DNA of 64,000 nt from Angelobacter sp036557225 (GCA_036557225.1 DATBHX010000021.1:1-64000), one strand, 5' to 3'; positions 26,401 to 35,214 are shown, counted from the first letter of the stretch. Notes: a model not told the origin generated them from the letters alone. Program-made: numbers and translations.

Positions 26401-26996
26401 ATCTGCTGGTCATTGTTCCTTCCTCGCAGACCGTTGGAAGAGAATCCCGAGCCCCCATTGAAATTGGAAAAATTATTATCACGGCTGGCAACTACGCCAG
26501 GAACAAAAAGCGCGAGAGTGTCCAGACCCTGATTTTCCTGAATGCCGGAAAAGGTCGCCAGTTGCGTTCCCGTGATGGTATTGGTGACTTGCGCTTGCGT
26601 TGTCTCAATCAACGGAGCGCCGGCCGTGACTTCCACCGTGGTGCTGGCCTGTCCGACCTCCAATTTAATTGTGCCCAGACCAGTATCCCTTCCTGCTGTG
26701 ACGGCAATATTGTTTTGCGTCGTGGTGTTGAAGTTCGTGGCTGAGATTTCTATCTTGTATTCTCCCGCCGGAATCAGACTGAAGCGAAAGAGTCCTGAGT
26801 TGTCTGTGGTGGTGCTGAGTACCGTTCCTGTTGCGATGTTGGTAGCTTTCACCTGGGCGCCAGGTATTACTGCTCCCTGAGGATCAGCCGCGCTACCGGA
26901 AATGGAACCCTTGAGCACCTGGCCAAAGGACGCTGCGGCAAACGCTACGACCACAATGACGATAAGTGCTAAGAGATGATCCTTGCGATTATGCAT
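23484..26996 (-). CDS. Oar-like TonB-dependent outer-membrane receptor with carboxypeptidase-regulatory domain
   Basis: The 1170-aa protein has a signal peptide (about 1-26, ending FAAASFGQ) and an N-terminal carboxypeptidase-regulatory-like/CnaB beta-sandwich (about 28-115, GSISGSAADPQGAVIPGAQV). A plug-like segment follows (LRGRNNDQQIDGQNNNDNS, about 190-210), then a large beta-barrel ending in aromatic F (GGKLTF), as outer-membrane proteins do. This architecture is greatly expanded in Acidobacteriota and Bacteroidota; members import glycans or other large nutrients. An AGGAGA element supports the start. It is monocistronic and has its own terminator. Ligand unknown; no SusD partner is present. 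Confidence 0.92.
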   Translation of the reverse strand: MHNRKDHLLALIVIVVVAFAAASFGQVLKGSISGSAADPQGAVIPGAQVKATNIATGTVLSTTTDNSGLFRFSLIPAGEYKIEISATNFNTTTQNNIAVTAGRDTGLGTIKLEVGQASTTVEVTAGAPLIETTQAQVTNTITGTQLATFSGIQENQGLDTLALFVPGVVASRDNNFSNFNGGSGFSSNGLRGRNNDQQIDGQNNNDNSVAGPALFVSNPEFVQQYVLVTNQFGPEYGRNSGSVVNIVTKSGGNSWHGSVFGAVNNSILNAMSNFQKQFQQLEEPPRLQNTFGGFTIGGPVVKNKMFFFGGFDTNIISSKTVYSSDSLTPTPAGLTTLAGCFPGSASLSALTTAGPYGISGGSPTPLGTPVTGVVTGCPGAEFAGVSRTLQTPVHIFDWIARTDIQLGQDTITGRYLFNRDNFFNTEDNGAAGYVVSVPALSQAVLMSWVHNLSSRMVNELRGSFGRTNVEFGGNSIGTLPNIGSIDQAVTNVSFSSGGLLGYGPNTAFPQGRIVNTWQGQDNFNYVMGKHQLKAGVNFTYQRSPNVFLPNINGQFRFADWNQYFANTPSLVNIAQGASSLDFREYDTFVYIGDDWKVSPALTLNLGLTWSYYGQPANLFNDLTTNRESNPATAFWNPALPLSVRTFPRISAPTSSYGPSFGFAYSPQGGGMFTGHGKTTIRGGYRLLYDPPFYNIYLNIATSSPQVFLQSFRAPAGSAGLPTASFGLPADPIGPNVRALLSPSLTPGVLDPRSAAETTISPNFGPDMIHTWTFGVERELSKNSAIEARYAGNAARHLFQTVNANPFVADLQAGFPSLVPGNVTPCATPVVPPGPGQTTNPDLGRLNCGTGVLRARTNGGFSNYNALQLEYRANNLFNQLTMRTSYTYSKTLDNVSEIFSTFAGGNSVAFAQNPFNTTAGEYSFSGIDYPHQWSILATEQLPFFKDQHGFTGHVLGGWSVSANYILASGQRYTPSQLFAAQASAAGNFFDSAFLGSFNSGVDSARPFLSNSSAPSSSVGIFAADACTLFGACTTAASNPSAVLSLNALNQTPTGGTPIETTVTNNQVRFIVNGGQAQTVFGTPFGTAPRNFNQDAITNIANLSVYKRIKFSEHVNFEMHATAVNVFNHPNFLSVDPFVEDAGLQLQLTGFGNPALTNSQPRTLFVGGKLTF

Positions 26997-27333
26997 AGTC
27001 TACTTCTCCTGTCTCTATCAACGTAAAGAAGCAATAAGCCACTACTCTGGCTTTTACTGACCTATACATCTGCAGGTTGCGTGCCATGACCTTTCTGAGA
27101 GAACGCACGCGATGATCTTCCATATTTGGAGAAAGCAGAAATGCACACTCTAGGTTTCTGTAGTCAGAGATGCAGCTCATCCCCACACTCTTTACAGTTC
27201 TTAAAAGCATGATATGAAGATTCAACGTTCACGCTGCAGCTGAACTACAGAAACATTTCCAGGGTAGAAAAAGTGAAGCATCAATCGAGGAATGCTGAGG
27301 AATAAATTTCGCGGGCAGACAACTCGGCAAGCT
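26997..27333. other. Spacer between metH and the TonB-receptor gene
   Basis: This 337-bp stretch carries the promoter and leader of the TonB-receptor gene. A small frame overlapping the receptor start (27225-26989, - strand) lacks protein character. No repeat, RNA gene or terminator for metH was recognised. Confidence 0.5.
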
Positions 27334-30300
27334 TCACACAACAAAATATTTTGCCTGCGGATGATGCACAACAATCGCCGACGTCGACTGCTCCGGCTCC
27401 ATATGGAACCCGCTGGTCAAGCGGACGCCGATCGTCTCTTCCGGTTTCAGCAAGGCAAAGATTTTTGTCTGATCTTCAAGGTTCGGGCAAGCAGGATAGC
27501 CAAACGAGTAACGTGACCCGCGATACTTCTGATGGAACAAATCCCCAATCCGCGTCGCGTCATCGCCTGCAATTCCCAGCTCTTCACGCATCTGTTTGTG
27601 GAACAGCTCGGCCAGCGCTTCAGCCGTTTCCACGCTGAGGCCGTGCAGATAGAGATACTTGGTGAACTCGCCGGCATCAAAGAGTTTCCTGGTTTCCTCT
27701 GAAGCACGGCTGCCGATTGTGACCACCGATAATCCAATTACATCCATCCGTCCACCGCTCCTGGGTTCGAAGAAATCAGCGATGGAAAGCTTTCGGCCTT
27801 CGCGTTGGCGGGGAAAGGTAAAGCGCGCAGTCACGGTTTGTGCCTCCGGCTCATAAAGCAGAACGTCATTACCTTCTGATTGGCAGGCAAAATAACCGTA
27901 CACTACCTTCGGCTCAAACCATGCGCGAGCTATCACTTCCTTCTGTAAATCGGCCAGCACAGGAATGTATTTTTCCTCGACCAACCGCGCATAATCTGAC
28001 TGAGATGCTGTCTTCAATTGCCACTGGTTTTTGAACAACGCAGTGTGATTGATGTATCCAAAGACTTCGTTCAGATCGAAGTCTTTCTTCACCCGCACCC
28101 CATAAAACGGCGGAGTTGGAATATTCGGCGCCGGGTGCACGACCGGCGATCTCTCCGTGCTCGCCGAAGGCTCTGCTCCCGCAACCGCTGTTGTCTTTGC
28201 GAACTCTTTAACAGTCCGGCCCTCCAACAATCGCTTTTCCCGTGCTCCGTTGGTTGACGTCAGATCATCCATCAGGTGCAGACCGGTGAAGGCGTCATCG
28301 GCATAGAAAACAGAATTGGAATATTCGCGGCGCAAATCGTCTTCCACGTACTTGCGTGTAAGGGCCGCGCCACCGCAGATGACCGGATAGTTGAGTTCTT
28401 GCGCTTGCAAATCCTGGATCACGTACTTCATCTCCAGCGTCGACTTCACCAGCAGCCCGCTCAGCCCAATCGCATGCGCGTTGTGCTGTTTGGCCGCGGC
28501 GATAATCGAATCCGACGGCTGCTTGATCCCCAGGTTCACCACCTTGTAGCCGTTGTTGGTGAGGATAATATCCACCAGGTTCTTTCCGATATCGTGGACG
28601 TCGCCCTTCACCGTGGCCAGCACCAGCGTTCCCTTCTGCGTGCCTTCGGTCTTTTCCATCTTCGGCTCAAGATAGGCGACCGCCTGTTTCATGACGCCCG
28701 CGGAATCCAGCACCGACGGCAGCTGCATCTTGCGCGCGCCAAACAACTCGCCCACCGTCTTCATGCCGTCCAGCAGAACGTTGTTGATGACCTCGAGCGG
28801 CGAATATTTCAGCAGAGCGTCTTCCAGCACCTGCTCCAGCGACTGCTTCTGCGCGCCTTCGCCCAGCGACTTCTCGCCATTGATGATGCAGCGCTTGAGC
28901 TTATCTTCCACCGTGAGCGACTCCAACGGCGCAGCTTCTGCCTGCGGCTGCTTGTCCAGTCCGCTGAAGTGCTGCATGTAAACCTGCAGAGGATCGCCCG
29001 CTGATTTCTCGAAATAGATGAGCTTGCGTGCCAGCTCCACTTCAATTTCCGGGATCTTGTATAGAGGATAAATTTTGGCGTAATTCACAATCGCCATATC
29101 CAGCCCGTGGTCCACGGCTTCTTTCATAAAGACGCTATTCAATACACGCCGCGCATAGGTATTCAGGCCGAAAGAGATATTGCTCACGCCCAGGATGGTC
29201 TTCACGTCAGGCAGCTCCCGCTTGATTCCCTTGATCGCGTTCAGCGTCTCGATTCCTGCGGTGCGATACTCTTCCTGCCCCGTCGAGATCGGCAATGTGA
29301 GCGCGTCAAAGATCAGGTCTACCGGACGAATGCCGTACTTCTCAGTTGCCAGAGTGAAGATCCGCTTCGCGATCGCGACCTTCTTTTCCGCCGTAAGCGC
29401 CATGCCTGCTTCGTCAATCGTCAGCGCGATCACGGCAGCGCCGTACTTCTTCGCCATGGGCAGGACCTTGGCTGTACGCTTTTCACCATCTTCCAGGTTG
29501 ATGGAGTTGATGATGGCCTTGCCGGGAATGCGCTTCAGCGCCTCTTCAATCACGTCGGCTTCCGTGGAATCCACCAGAATAGGAGCCGGCACACGCGTGG
29601 CGACGCGATCCAGTATGTTGCTGATGTAGCCTTTTTCGTCTTCACCGACGATGGCGCAGCACAGATCGAGCATGTGCGAGCCTTCCGTCACCAGCTTCTT
29701 GGCCAGCGCCAGAATGTCGTCATACTTGCCGCCGCGCACCATGTTCTTGAAGTGCTCAACGCGCGTGGTGGTATTCATCTCTTCCGCCACGATCAGCGGC
29801 TTGGGATCGAGATCGAGCGGCACCATGCTGTACGCGCTTGCCGCCGCAGGAGTAACTTCCACGTCGCGTTTCGCCGGCTGGAGGTTGGCACAGAGGTCGG
29901 CTACCGTCTTGATGTGCAGCGGCGTTGTCCCGCAGCAGCCGCCTACAATGCGCACGCCGTATTCGGTGATGAACTTTTTGTGCCAGTCAGCAAGGTCCTG
30001 TGGCGTTAAGCGATAATGCGCCACGCCACCGACATTCTCCGGCAATCCGGCGTTCGGCAGGATAGAAATTTCCTTCGGCGCGTTGTGGGCCAGATAGCGC
30101 ACCGCATCATTCATCTCTTTCGGGCCGGTAGCGCAGTTCAGCCCGACGATTTCACAATCAAACGGCTCCAGTGCGGTTTCCGCAGCCCCAATCTCTGTGC
30201 CCAGCAACATCGTGCCAGATTCCTGCAGCGTTACCTGCGCCTGCACCGGAATCCGCTTGCCCGCCTGCTTCATCGCTTCGAATGCCGCAGCCACGGCAAT

Positions 30301-30798
30301 CTTTGTCTGCAGGATGTCCTGGCAGGTTTCGATCAGCAGAATGTCGACGCCGCCTGCGAGCAGTCCCGCCGACTGTTCCAGGTAAGCATTGAACATATCG
30401 TCATAAGTGATCTGACCCAGCGACGGCAGTTTGGTCCCCGGGCCGATCGAACCGGCCACAAAGCGCTGCTTGCCGTTGCCGGAGAAGTCATGCGCCACTT
30501 CGCGCGCCAGCTCCGCAGCCCGCTTGTTGATCTCGTGGACTTTGTCGATGAGATCAAACTCACCCAGCACGATCCGGCTGCCGCCGAACGTGTTGGTCTC
30601 CACGACGTCAGCGCCGGCCTGAAAATAAGTCGCGTGGATATCTTTAATAATGTCGGGGCGGCTCAGCACCAGGACTTCAGAGCAATTCTCTTTGCCCCAG
30701 AAATCATCCAGCGACGGGTGCCGCTCCTGTATCTGCGTGCCCATGGCACCGTCATAGATGACGACGCGTTCGCGAACTGTCTCAAGAAAGGATTTCAT
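27334..30798 (-). CDS. metH: Cobalamin-dependent methionine synthase
   Basis: The 1154-aa enzyme transfers a methyl group from 5-methyl-THF to homocysteine. All four modules are present in the usual order. The homocysteine domain has zinc cysteines in GLNCATG and GGCCGTTP (about 240 and 310). The pterin-binding domain spans about 345-615. The cobalamin cap and binding domain contain the DVHDIGKN motif, whose His ligates cobalt (about 760). The C-terminal reactivation domain ends with RYSFGYPACPNLEDQ. It is slightly shorter than E. coli MetH (1227). The ATG at 30798 has no ideal Shine-Dalgarno; an in-frame TTG two codons upstream is better placed after AGGT. No FAD-reductase gene is adjacent. 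Confidence 0.95.
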   Translation of the reverse strand: MKSFLETVRERVVIYDGAMGTQIQERHPSLDDFWGKENCSEVLVLSRPDIIKDIHATYFQAGADVVETNTFGGSRIVLGEFDLIDKVHEINKRAAELAREVAHDFSGNGKQRFVAGSIGPGTKLPSLGQITYDDMFNAYLEQSAGLLAGGVDILLIETCQDILQTKIAVAAAFEAMKQAGKRIPVQAQVTLQESGTMLLGTEIGAAETALEPFDCEIVGLNCATGPKEMNDAVRYLAHNAPKEISILPNAGLPENVGGVAHYRLTPQDLADWHKKFITEYGVRIVGGCCGTTPLHIKTVADLCANLQPAKRDVEVTPAAASAYSMVPLDLDPKPLIVAEEMNTTTRVEHFKNMVRGGKYDDILALAKKLVTEGSHMLDLCCAIVGEDEKGYISNILDRVATRVPAPILVDSTEADVIEEALKRIPGKAIINSINLEDGEKRTAKVLPMAKKYGAAVIALTIDEAGMALTAEKKVAIAKRIFTLATEKYGIRPVDLIFDALTLPISTGQEEYRTAGIETLNAIKGIKRELPDVKTILGVSNISFGLNTYARRVLNSVFMKEAVDHGLDMAIVNYAKIYPLYKIPEIEVELARKLIYFEKSAGDPLQVYMQHFSGLDKQPQAEAAPLESLTVEDKLKRCIINGEKSLGEGAQKQSLEQVLEDALLKYSPLEVINNVLLDGMKTVGELFGARKMQLPSVLDSAGVMKQAVAYLEPKMEKTEGTQKGTLVLATVKGDVHDIGKNLVDIILTNNGYKVVNLGIKQPSDSIIAAAKQHNAHAIGLSGLLVKSTLEMKYVIQDLQAQELNYPVICGGAALTRKYVEDDLRREYSNSVFYADDAFTGLHLMDDLTSTNGAREKRLLEGRTVKEFAKTTAVAGAEPSASTERSPVVHPAPNIPTPPFYGVRVKKDFDLNEVFGYINHTALFKNQWQLKTASQSDYARLVEEKYIPVLADLQKEVIARAWFEPKVVYGYFACQSEGNDVLLYEPEAQTVTARFTFPRQREGRKLSIADFFEPRSGGRMDVIGLSVVTIGSRASEETRKLFDAGEFTKYLYLHGLSVETAEALAELFHKQMREELGIAGDDATRIGDLFHQKYRGSRYSFGYPACPNLEDQTKIFALLKPEETIGVRLTSGFHMEPEQSTSAIVVHHPQAKYFVV

Positions 30799-30861
30799 CT
30801 TCAAAAAGTCGAGACCTGGTTACTTTTCGCCTAAATCCGCAGCAACTACAGATGATCAAAC

Positions 30862-30875
30862 AAGCCAATTGGCTT
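30862..30875. promoter_or_regulatory. 14-bp perfect palindrome in the metH leader
   Basis: AAGCCAATTGGCTT is fully self-complementary and lies 64 bp upstream of the metH ATG. It could be a repressor operator for methionine control, or the stem of a leader hairpin. The evidence is symmetry and position only. Confidence 0.35.
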
Positions 30876-31076
30876 CATACCATCCAGATAACCTGGGTTC
30901 CCGCTACTCTCTTATTGTAAGGGCTCTCCGCCCAACATGCCCCAATCCGCGCATTAATCGTACTGATTCCACCGCCGACCAGCGATTTCCTGGTGTTAAC
31001 CCGAACCACGAATGTGCATTGGTAAACCTGCCTATGCCTCACTCTGGATCGAATTCACGAGGTCCGAATCCCCTAA

Positions 31077-31115
31077 AAAGCGACTGGGCACAACTTTGGA
31101 TCGTTGCGCCCAGTC
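31077..31115 (-). terminator. Intrinsic terminator of tatA
   Basis: GACTGGGC / GCCCAGTC is a perfect 8-bp stem, extended by CAAC/GTTG across one mismatch and with an 8-base loop. On the - strand it is followed by GCTTTTTAG. It lies about 135 bp beyond the tatA stop. Confidence 0.7.
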
Positions 31116-31250
31116 AGTTCTTGATGGGTTTGCAAGTACAAATCGCGCATCAAAAGATGCAGCGACGGCCTGCAGCCCACTGCCGAACCAGGTTCATGTC
31201 CCACTCAACTACGCTACCGATCAGCGAGCAGGATAGGACAGCCTCTTCAC

Positions 31251-31457
31251 TTAGTTCCGTTCTTCTGGCTTGGGTTCAGCTGGTTGGGGATTTGTGGAAC
31301 CCGAAGAAGCCGGTTCATCTTTCAGCGCTTTCTTGAAATGGCGGATTCCATCACCCAATCCCTTGCCGAGTTCCCCCAGTTTCGACGGACCAAAAAACAA
31401 CAATGCAATGATCAAAATGACCAATAGGTGCATGGGTTGCATAATTCCTTCAAACAT
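31251..31457 (-). CDS. tatA: Twin-arginine translocase subunit TatA
   Basis: This 68-aa protein is of typical TatA length. It has a short N-terminal membrane helix (about residues 8-24, HLLVILIIALLFFG), then the FGPSKLGELGKGLGDGIRHFKKAL hinge and amphipathic helix, and an acidic, Pro-rich tail. TatA oligomers form the pore for folded Tat substrates such as the binding protein at 6355-7725. GGAGG about 5 bases upstream supports the ATG. tatB and tatC are not in the window. Confidence 0.95.
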   Translation of the reverse strand: MFEGIMQPMHLLVILIIALLFFGPSKLGELGKGLGDGIRHFKKALKDEPASSGSTNPQPAEPKPEERN

Positions 31458-31568
31458 AGTTCCTCCGTATGAACGTTAGCGTTTGCGGGCCGCCGACGCG
31501 CGCGACTTTGGCGCGTTGGAATGCAGACAGAACGTCATCGCTTTTTAGCGACGACACTGTCGACAGTG

Positions 31569-31590
31569 AAAAACTTGGTGACTAACCAAG
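31569..31590 (-). terminator. Short hairpin with T tract overlapping a stop codon
   Basis: On the - strand CTTGGT-TAGTC-ACCAAG (6-bp stem, 5-base loop) is followed by TTTTTC, and the loop contains the stop codon of the 122-aa gene. A separate 14-bp palindrome, CACTGTCGACAGTG, sits just beyond at 31555-31568. Confidence 0.5.
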
Positions 31591-31950
31591 CTGCGGCGGA
31601 GGACGTCGCGTAAGAAGAAACGAAAGATAGGAATGAACTGGAGGCCGGTAATCAGGTTGTATTTCTATCTCATGACGAAAGGACGAAGCGTTTGGATCGT
31701 AGACCAGAATCCACGGCCCGTCAGCCGCCAGAGAAGGCGGAAGCAGGGCAAGCTGCATCGTCTCCGGATCGGCTGGACTGGCGCTCAGATCATCGGTCAT
31801 CGAGATGACCGGGAACAATGCGCAGATCACGCATGCCAGTGCGATCAGGGCAAACGCGGTACGCCGCTGCTCAGTAAACCCGAAGCGCCGCCACAGGACC
31901 AGCAGGATGGCTGCCACGCCGGCCCAAATGAGATTGAGTGTGAGTTCCAC
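31582..31950 (-). CDS. Unknown small membrane protein
   Basis: A 122-aa protein that I cannot assign to a family. It has two hydrophobic segments (about residues 5-20 and 31-50, the second ICALFPVISMTDD) and a soluble C-terminal half ending RRPPPQLG. The layout suggests a small inner-membrane protein with an exposed tail. It is followed at once by a compact hairpin and T run, which favours a real gene. Confidence 0.55.
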   Translation of the reverse strand: MELTLNLIWAGVAAILLVLWRRFGFTEQRRTAFALIALACVICALFPVISMTDDLSASPADPETMQLALLPPSLAADGPWILVYDPNASSFRHEIEIQPDYRPPVHSYLSFLLTRRPPPQLG

Positions 31951-32083
31951 AACGTTGCGATGTTAAGAGTATGCTAACAGGAAAGGCGTCTTCAATGTGA
32001 CGAATGTAATGCGCTGGATCGTTGCGACGATTAGGCCGTGGCGGGAACCGGCGGCTGTTGCTAAAGCCCGGGCTCTCTAACTA

Positions 32084-32332
32084 TCATTCGGCTGCGGCGT
32101 AGCGCAACAAAGTCAATGACGTGTTGGCGCAGGTCTCACAAAATCTCTTATGCCGCTGGAACGCCTCGTCGGCTTCACGATGCTGCGCGCCCAGCACCTC
32201 AATGTGCACCATCTCCCGATCATCTCGGTATGTGTTGGAAAAAAACTGGACCAGCTTGGTTTTGAACTCTTCATCAGCCTGGCTTGCGACGGCAAACAAC
32301 TCAATACCTCGTGGACACAGCTTTGGCGACAT
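32084..32332 (-). CDS. Unknown small soluble protein
   Basis: An 82-aa protein, mostly helical and charged, with cysteines near the N-terminus (KLCPRG) and a FCETCANT pair near residues 64-67. AAGGGGC about 6 bases upstream supports the ATG. No family is recognised. It lies just downstream of the response regulator on the same strand, separated by about 130 bp. Confidence 0.5.
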   Translation of the reverse strand: MSPKLCPRGIELFAVASQADEEFKTKLVQFFSNTYRDDREMVHIEVLGAQHREADEAFQRHKRFCETCANTSLTLLRYAAAE

Positions 32333-32460
32333 GCGGTTGCCCCTTGGTGGATGGTTGATTGTTGGCCTCTTCGTATGAAAAGTCCATAGGCTTTACAGGG
32401 TTTTTACATCACCTAATCAAAATTTACTTTGGAGGTTCATGCACTCTTGCGAGCAAGCGC

Positions 32461-33147
32461 TCACGCCACAAACTTGTAGCCGAGCCCAGGCACGGTCACA
32501 ATCAACGCCGGCTGTTTGGGATCCTTTTCCAATTTCTGCCGGAGACTGCCCACATGCACGTCGACGGTGCGTGTGAATGTGTCTTCACTATAGCCCCACA
32601 CTTCTTTCAGCAGCACTTCGCGTGAGAGCGTTGTTCCCGGATTCTGGGCAAAATAGCGGAGCAAGCGGAACTCGCGCGCAGAAAGCGGCACCGGTTTTCC
32701 CTGGCGCAGGACTGTGGTGCCGCGCAGATCAATGTGTATCGCCCCAAACTGCAGAACGTCAGCTTCTTTTGCAGCGGGAACTGTGGCCCGCCGGATATGC
32801 GCCTCAATGCGGGCGAGCAATTCCAGAATCTCGAAGGGCTTGGTCAGGTAATCGTCTGCTCCAATCTTCAGGCCCAAAACCTTGTCCACCAGCTGTCCTC
32901 GTGCGGTGAGCATGATGATCGGTGTGACGATCCCCGCGTTGCGAATATCGCGGCAGACGTCAAAACCGTTTTTCCTCGGAAGCATCACATCCAGGATGAT
33001 GAGGTCGTGTGCGTTCTGCGTCGCCTTGCGCAATCCCTCTTCGCCGTCAGCGGCGGTATCGGCTGAGTAACCTTCCGCCTTAAGCCGGTCACTCAACGTC
33101 ATGCGCAAATCTTCTTCGTCTTCCACCAGCAGGATGCGCTCAGTCAT
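32461..33147 (-). CDS. OmpR-family DNA-binding response regulator
   Basis: A 228-aa regulator. The receiver domain (1-120) has the acidic pair in LLVEDEED, the phospho-accepting Asp in DLIILDVMLPRKNG (about 53), and the Lys of DYLTKPFE. The C-terminal winged-helix domain (about 130-228; LSAREFRLLRYFAQNPG, TRTVDVHVGSLRQKL, GLGYKFVA) binds tandem DNA repeats in this family. Its start overlaps the kinase stop by four bases (ATGA), giving a co-translated kinase-regulator pair. The PHO-box-like repeats upstream of the nearby receiver-only genes are plausible targets. Confidence 0.93.
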   Translation of the reverse strand: MTERILLVEDEEDLRMTLSDRLKAEGYSADTAADGEEGLRKATQNAHDLIILDVMLPRKNGFDVCRDIRNAGIVTPIIMLTARGQLVDKVLGLKIGADDYLTKPFEILELLARIEAHIRRATVPAAKEADVLQFGAIHIDLRGTTVLRQGKPVPLSAREFRLLRYFAQNPGTTLSREVLLKEVWGYSEDTFTRTVDVHVGSLRQKLEKDPKQPALIVTVPGLGYKFVA

Positions 33148-35111
33148 GAGGAGAAATCCGGCTCCGCACCCGCGTGTGGATCGGCTGCATGTTCCTGCTC
33201 CGCCACGGCGCGCGGGCCTGCTACTTGCAGGTGGATCGTGAACAAGCTTCCCTTGCCCATCTCACTCTCGGCCGTAAGCCGTCCGCCCATGGCTTCCACA
33301 ATCTTGCGCGCCAGCGGCAGTCCCAATCCAGTGCCGTGAATTCCCGACTCTGCGACCGCGGGGCTGCGATAAAACGGCTCAAAAATCTGATGGATCTCTT
33401 CCTTGCTGATGCCGATACCTTTGTCCTGCACGGAAAGAGTGATTTCCCTGATTTGTCCTTTTCCTTTGACGGCCATGGCCGCGACTCGTAACCAGCGGCT
33501 TTCCCCGCCGTACTTCACAGCATTGGTGATCAGGTTTTGCAGCGACTGTACCAGCCCACTGAAATCGCCACTTACAGGAGGAAGATCTGGCTCAATGCTG
33601 CGTTCCACGGTAAACCCTGCTGCGGCGGCCATGGCCGCCGTGCCTTCCAGCGCTGCGTCCACTACGCCGGAGAGATTGACTGGACCTGAATGATTGTTTC
33701 GCGGCGCCTGCTGCGTGGCGGCAAACTGCAGAACCTGTTCCACCAGCTGCGTGAGCTGGCGCGTCTGCTTCACGATCGTATTCCCGTAGCGCACTAAGTG
33801 CTGCTTGTCTTCCACCACGCCGTGAGCAATGTTCTCCGCAGCGGACGAAATGACAGCCAACGGGGTGCGCAGCTCATGCGAAACGCCGGTCACAAAATCC
33901 ATCTGCAACCGCGCTAACCTGCGTGCGCGCTGGCTTGCCATGAGAATCAACGCCATGGTCACACCCAGCAGCACCAGAACGCCGAAACTGGCCATCAGGT
34001 TGCGCCGGCGCAGGCCGCTGACTGCCGCTTCCACCGATCCACTCTTGTGCTTCGCCGCTACCTGCCACATGCCCTGGTCGCCGGAGTGCAGGAAGACTTC
34101 AAGACGAGGCAGGCGCTCAGGTCCGTTTGCTTGCGCGGAACGATCCGTGGCCGATGGCCGGAATGTTGCAAATATCTCCGGAGCCACATCGGGCCCGCTT
34201 CGCCCCAGTGGCGGACCAAAGAGGTTGAGCGATGCATCCATCTGTTGATTGTCATCGCCGCCAAAGCCAGCGTCGGAGGCGTATATAACATGCTCTCCGG
34301 CTTTGTCGCTATCGCGGACCGCTACGTGATAATCCAGCCCATACTGTCCGCGAAAATACTTTTGCGCCAGCTCAGGAAAAATCTCTTTCTCCAGAACGTT
34401 CCGGTTCAGCTGAATCACCAGCCATGTAATTTCCCGGGTTCCCGAACGATCAACGTGTCGCACGGGGTACGCCATTGCAGGAATCGATTGGTCCACAGCC
34501 CAGGGAGCAACGAAGTCTGGCCGGTTGCGGGCAGGGCCTCCCCGGCGTCCACTGGAATGATCACTGGCACGGAAACGATCGTGATCGTGCGAGCGCGGCG
34601 GTCGTTGCCGGCCTGGCGTTGCGTCCCGTCCACCGGGACCGCGGTCCAGTGAATGCAACGCTGAAAATGCACTGAATTCCTGCAGATGCTGCTGTAGCGA
34701 GTCAAACTCCGCCGGCCACGCGGTGCGCTCCAGTTTGTCCTGGCCGGGATCAAATCGCAGAGGCTGCTCATGACTGGGGTCCTGCCAGACGTAAATGTGT
34801 TCAACCAGGTTGGGATGCGGCGCAGTTTGCTGCCAGTGCTGAAATTGCTCGGTAAATTGCGCCGGATTCACGGCCGCAGAAGGATCGAACGCTGACCGCA
34901 TCTCCATGCCGGCTGAACCCAGCTCGCGCGCAAAGTCCTGGCGGAATCCCATCAGCGACACCTGCAGATTGGACTGCATCTGTGCCTTGGTGGCCTCGCT
35001 CACCTGTCCGCTCCACTTATATTGGAGCACCGCCAACAGGGCCAGCACTCCGGCCAGTGCCGGTACGGCAACCCATCGGAAAAGCCGTTCTTTGATCTCT
35101 GCTTTTGCCAT
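33144..35111 (-). CDS. Membrane sensor histidine kinase
   Basis: A 655-aa kinase: TM1 at about 12-30, a large periplasmic sensor region to about 375, and TM2 at about 378-395. The dimerisation/phospho-acceptor block follows (FVTGVSHELRTPLAVISSAAEN), then the ATPase boxes N (NLITNAVKYGG), G1 (DKGIGI), F and G2 (HGTGLGLPLARKI). There is little room for a HAMP domain between TM2 and the His box. The sensor carries an Arg/His/Asp/Gly-rich low-complexity insert near residues 155-200. It precedes and overlaps the OmpR-type regulator gene. The stimulus is unknown; the neighbouring Spy-like gene hints at envelope stress. Confidence 0.92.
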   Translation of the reverse strand: MAKAEIKERLFRWVAVPALAGVLALLAVLQYKWSGQVSEATKAQMQSNLQVSLMGFRQDFARELGSAGMEMRSAFDPSAAVNPAQFTEQFQHWQQTAPHPNLVEHIYVWQDPSHEQPLRFDPGQDKLERTAWPAEFDSLQQHLQEFSAFSALHSLDRGPGGRDATPGRQRPPRSHDHDRFRASDHSSGRRGGPARNRPDFVAPWAVDQSIPAMAYPVRHVDRSGTREITWLVIQLNRNVLEKEIFPELAQKYFRGQYGLDYHVAVRDSDKAGEHVIYASDAGFGGDDNQQMDASLNLFGPPLGRSGPDVAPEIFATFRPSATDRSAQANGPERLPRLEVFLHSGDQGMWQVAAKHKSGSVEAAVSGLRRRNLMASFGVLVLLGVTMALILMASQRARRLARLQMDFVTGVSHELRTPLAVISSAAENIAHGVVEDKQHLVRYGNTIVKQTRQLTQLVEQVLQFAATQQAPRNNHSGPVNLSGVVDAALEGTAAMAAAAGFTVERSIEPDLPPVSGDFSGLVQSLQNLITNAVKYGGESRWLRVAAMAVKGKGQIREITLSVQDKGIGISKEEIHQIFEPFYRSPAVAESGIHGTGLGLPLARKIVEAMGGRLTAESEMGKGSLFTIHLQVAGPRAVAEQEHAADPHAGAEPDFSS

Positions 35112-35214
35112 TCACTCAAGCTGCATTGTCGTCGTACGCCAAAGCCTGGCGTTCACGACATAGTTCTTCAACCCTCATTATTATATGTGTTCGCTGTACG
35201 CGCGCCTCTGAAGC

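Larger units (their letters stand above)
30805..31250. other. Intergenic region between tatA and metH
   Basis: Read on the - strand, this holds the tatA terminator (31077-31115) and then about 270 bp of metH promoter and leader, with a 14-bp palindrome at 30862-30875. A TTACAAT hexamer near 30921 is a possible -10 element. No SAM, SAH or cobalamin riboswitch consensus could be matched by eye. Confidence 0.45.

Noticed and set aside
26989..27225. 78-codon - strand frame upstream of the TonB receptor
   Set aside because: It overlaps the receptor start and its ribosome binding site, and the product has no family character.
30840..30925. Possible SAM-type riboswitch before metH (AAGAGAG and ATGAAGCC segments on the - strand)
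   Set aside because: Only two short segments resemble the consensus; the GGCAAC and kink-turn parts are missing.
31040..31080. tRNA-like T-loop (GGTCCGAATCCCC)
   Set aside because: The arms do not pair properly, and no acceptor, D or anticodon arm could be built around it.
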